From positions 1 through 21,479 of the forward strand of contig JBICIE010000005.1 of the NCBI GenBank assembly GCA_043101635.1: a DNA stretch of 21,479 nucleotides, in the 5' to 3' direction. The DNA is from CAYMJK01 sp043101635 (GTDB lineage Bacteria; Planctomycetota; Phycisphaerae; Phycisphaerales; UBA1924). Both the position numbers and the translations under genes were made by a program. This document shows positions 20,650 through 21,479 of the stretch, piece after piece. The notes beneath the pieces were generated by a model. It saw only the letters and a program-made list of their open reading frames with translations, searched no databases and was not told the DNA's origin. Each line of letters starts with the position of its first letter. Positions within the stretch are counted from its first letter, which is position 1.

Positions 20650-20677
20650 AAAGCGAAAAGCGAAGAGCGAAAAGCGA
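20650..20677 (+). repeat. Heptamer tandem repeat, 4 units
   Basis: AAAGCGA, AAAGCGA, AGAGCGA and AAAGCGA are contiguous and start 2 nt after the dockerin stop. The A-rich composition stands out in this GC-rich region. It is not a terminator. Confidence 0.8.
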
Positions 20678-20783
20678 ACATGAAAGGCAGGGAGGGGGGA
20701 GGGGACATCGGGCGGAAGCCAATGCCGCGGGTCACTTCAACAGGGCGGGGAATGCGGCGCATGCAATGAAGGAGGAGACGCCC

Positions 20784-21479
20784 GTGACGAGGCGACTTCG
20801 AAGATCGACGGGAACAGGCGCGGCGGCGTCATTGATGGCCAGCACGGCAGCGTTCGCCCAGTCCTCCATCATCATCCAGGTCGACAAGGCGGAACTGCGG
20901 CCTGGCGAGACCACGCTCGTGACCCTGCTCGCGGCTTTTCCGCCGCACCTGTACGCGATGGGGGGCGTGCGCACGGATTTGCTCGCGAGCGTGGGATCGG
21001 AGGGCTGGAGAGACGTTCAACTCATCTACCCCATGGATGGCCCAGGTACATCAGCCGGCGTGGCCAGTCCGACCGGCATCACGGGAATCATCGCAGGTCA
21101 ACTGCACTTCCCGCCGAAGCCGTTCACTGACACCAGCAACCCGCTCGCATTCTGGCGTGCGACGTACGCTGCGCCAGCCGTTGTACCAGCATCGTTTGAT
21201 GTCGAGATCAGCACAAAGACAAGTGAGTTCTGGGTATACATCGAGATCACCAGCACGGCGCTCGAATCCCACCTCGCCGGCCTTGTCGAGGGCTCGGGCG
21301 TGATCCACGTGATCGGCTGCTACGCCGACTGCGACGGCTCGGGCGCGCTGGATCTGTTCGATTTTCTGTGCTTCCAGAACATGTTCGTGATGGGCGACCC
21401 GTACGCCGACTGCGATCAGTCGGGGGCGCTGGACCTGTTCGACTTCCTGTGCTTCCAGAACGAGTTCGCGGCGGGGTGT
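20784..21479 (+). CDS. Secreted GC-type dockerin protein (tandem paralogue 2), 3' partial
   Basis: The frame stays open to the window end, giving 232 residues. I chose the GTG at 20784 because AAGGAGGAGA precedes it at ideal spacing and the protein then begins MTRRLRRSTGTGAAASLMA, a good signal peptide ending near FAQ; an ATG six codons upstream (20766) would put acidic residues first and overlap the ribosome binding site. The body matches paralogue 1 throughout (about half the residues identical by eye: PHLYAM, PMDGP.TSAG, LHFPP.P, NPLAFWRATY.AP, SFDV, LVEGSG.I). The dockerin, from about residue 182, is nearly identical, ending AAGC at the last base. By comparison with paralogue 1 only a residue or so and the stop are missing. 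Confidence 0.85.
   Translation, partial: MTRRLRRSTGTGAAASLMASTAAFAQSSIIIQVDKAELRPGETTLVTLLAAFPPHLYAMGGVRTDLLASVGSEGWRDVQLIYPMDGPGTSAGVASPTGITGIIAGQLHFPPKPFTDTSNPLAFWRATYAAPAVVPASFDVEISTKTSEFWVYIEITSTALESHLAGLVEGSGVIHVIGCYADCDGSGALDLFDFLCFQNMFVMGDPYADCDQSGALDLFDFLCFQNEFAAGC

Overview
The window looks like chromosome from a GC-rich planctomycete, most likely of the Phycisphaerae. The evidence is three secreted proteins ending in a GC-type dockerin (paired DxDxSGxLDLFD loops and a terminal Gly-Cys), two proteins with a PxP...RRRR sorting tail of the PEP-CTERM kind, small multi-CxxC zinc-ribbon proteins, and a GH95 plus DUF1080 sugar-degradation pair. There are no rRNA or tRNA genes, CRISPR arrays, transposases or phage genes. 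The window opens inside one gene and closes inside another.

Layout. 1-2207 (+): the 3' part of an amidohydrolase, overlapping by ATGA a membrane-tailed RMD1/YagE-family protein. 2208-2700: a gene-free, G-rich stretch with heptamer repeats, three hairpins and a dense G-run tract. 2701-9381 (-): from upstream to downstream, a GH95 alpha-L-fucosidase-type enzyme carrying an extra inserted domain, a double DUF1080 protein, a PEP-CTERM protein and gamma-glutamyltransferase. All four have signal peptides, suggesting outer-compartment processing of fucosylated glycans and glutathione or peptides. 9500-11015 (+): a small secreted transthyretin-fold-like protein and a lipoprotein alpha/beta hydrolase with an EF-hand in its cap. 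11025-11288 (-): a seven-iron ferredoxin. 11569-12234 (+): a second PEP-CTERM protein with a clear terminator. 12312-15117 (-): methionyl-tRNA synthetase followed by two tandem paralogues that join a DUF2007-like domain to two zinc ribbons. 15268-16614 (+): an FG-GAP propeller with a dockerin. 16849-18345 (+): an ECF sigma factor and a membrane protein that is probably its anti-sigma factor. 18530-19717 (+): a secreted vWA protein. 19959-21479 (+): two tandem dockerin paralogues, the second cut by the window end.

Most notable observations. (1) A 40-bp copy of the metG start region (-10 box, start codon and first codons) lies 1.6 kb away, on the far side of the FG-GAP-dockerin gene, as if that gene had been inserted between metG and the sigma operon. 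(2) metG, ggt and the lipoprotein hydrolase each have GGTANNNT ending 5-6 nt before the ATG and no Shine-Dalgarno sequence, which suggests leaderless transcripts. (3) GH95 has an approximately 140-residue insertion resembling a sugar-binding domain. (4) An EF-hand sits inside the cap of the lipoprotein hydrolase. (5) A Pho-box-like repeat and an operator-like palindrome flank a -10 element upstream of the vWA gene. (6) Short 7-8-nt tandem repeats, with a different unit each time, start 2-28 nt after three stop codons. I found no single convincing new defence or mobile system. The surface-protein, sigma-factor and dockerin cluster at 15-21 kb is the most distinctive part.
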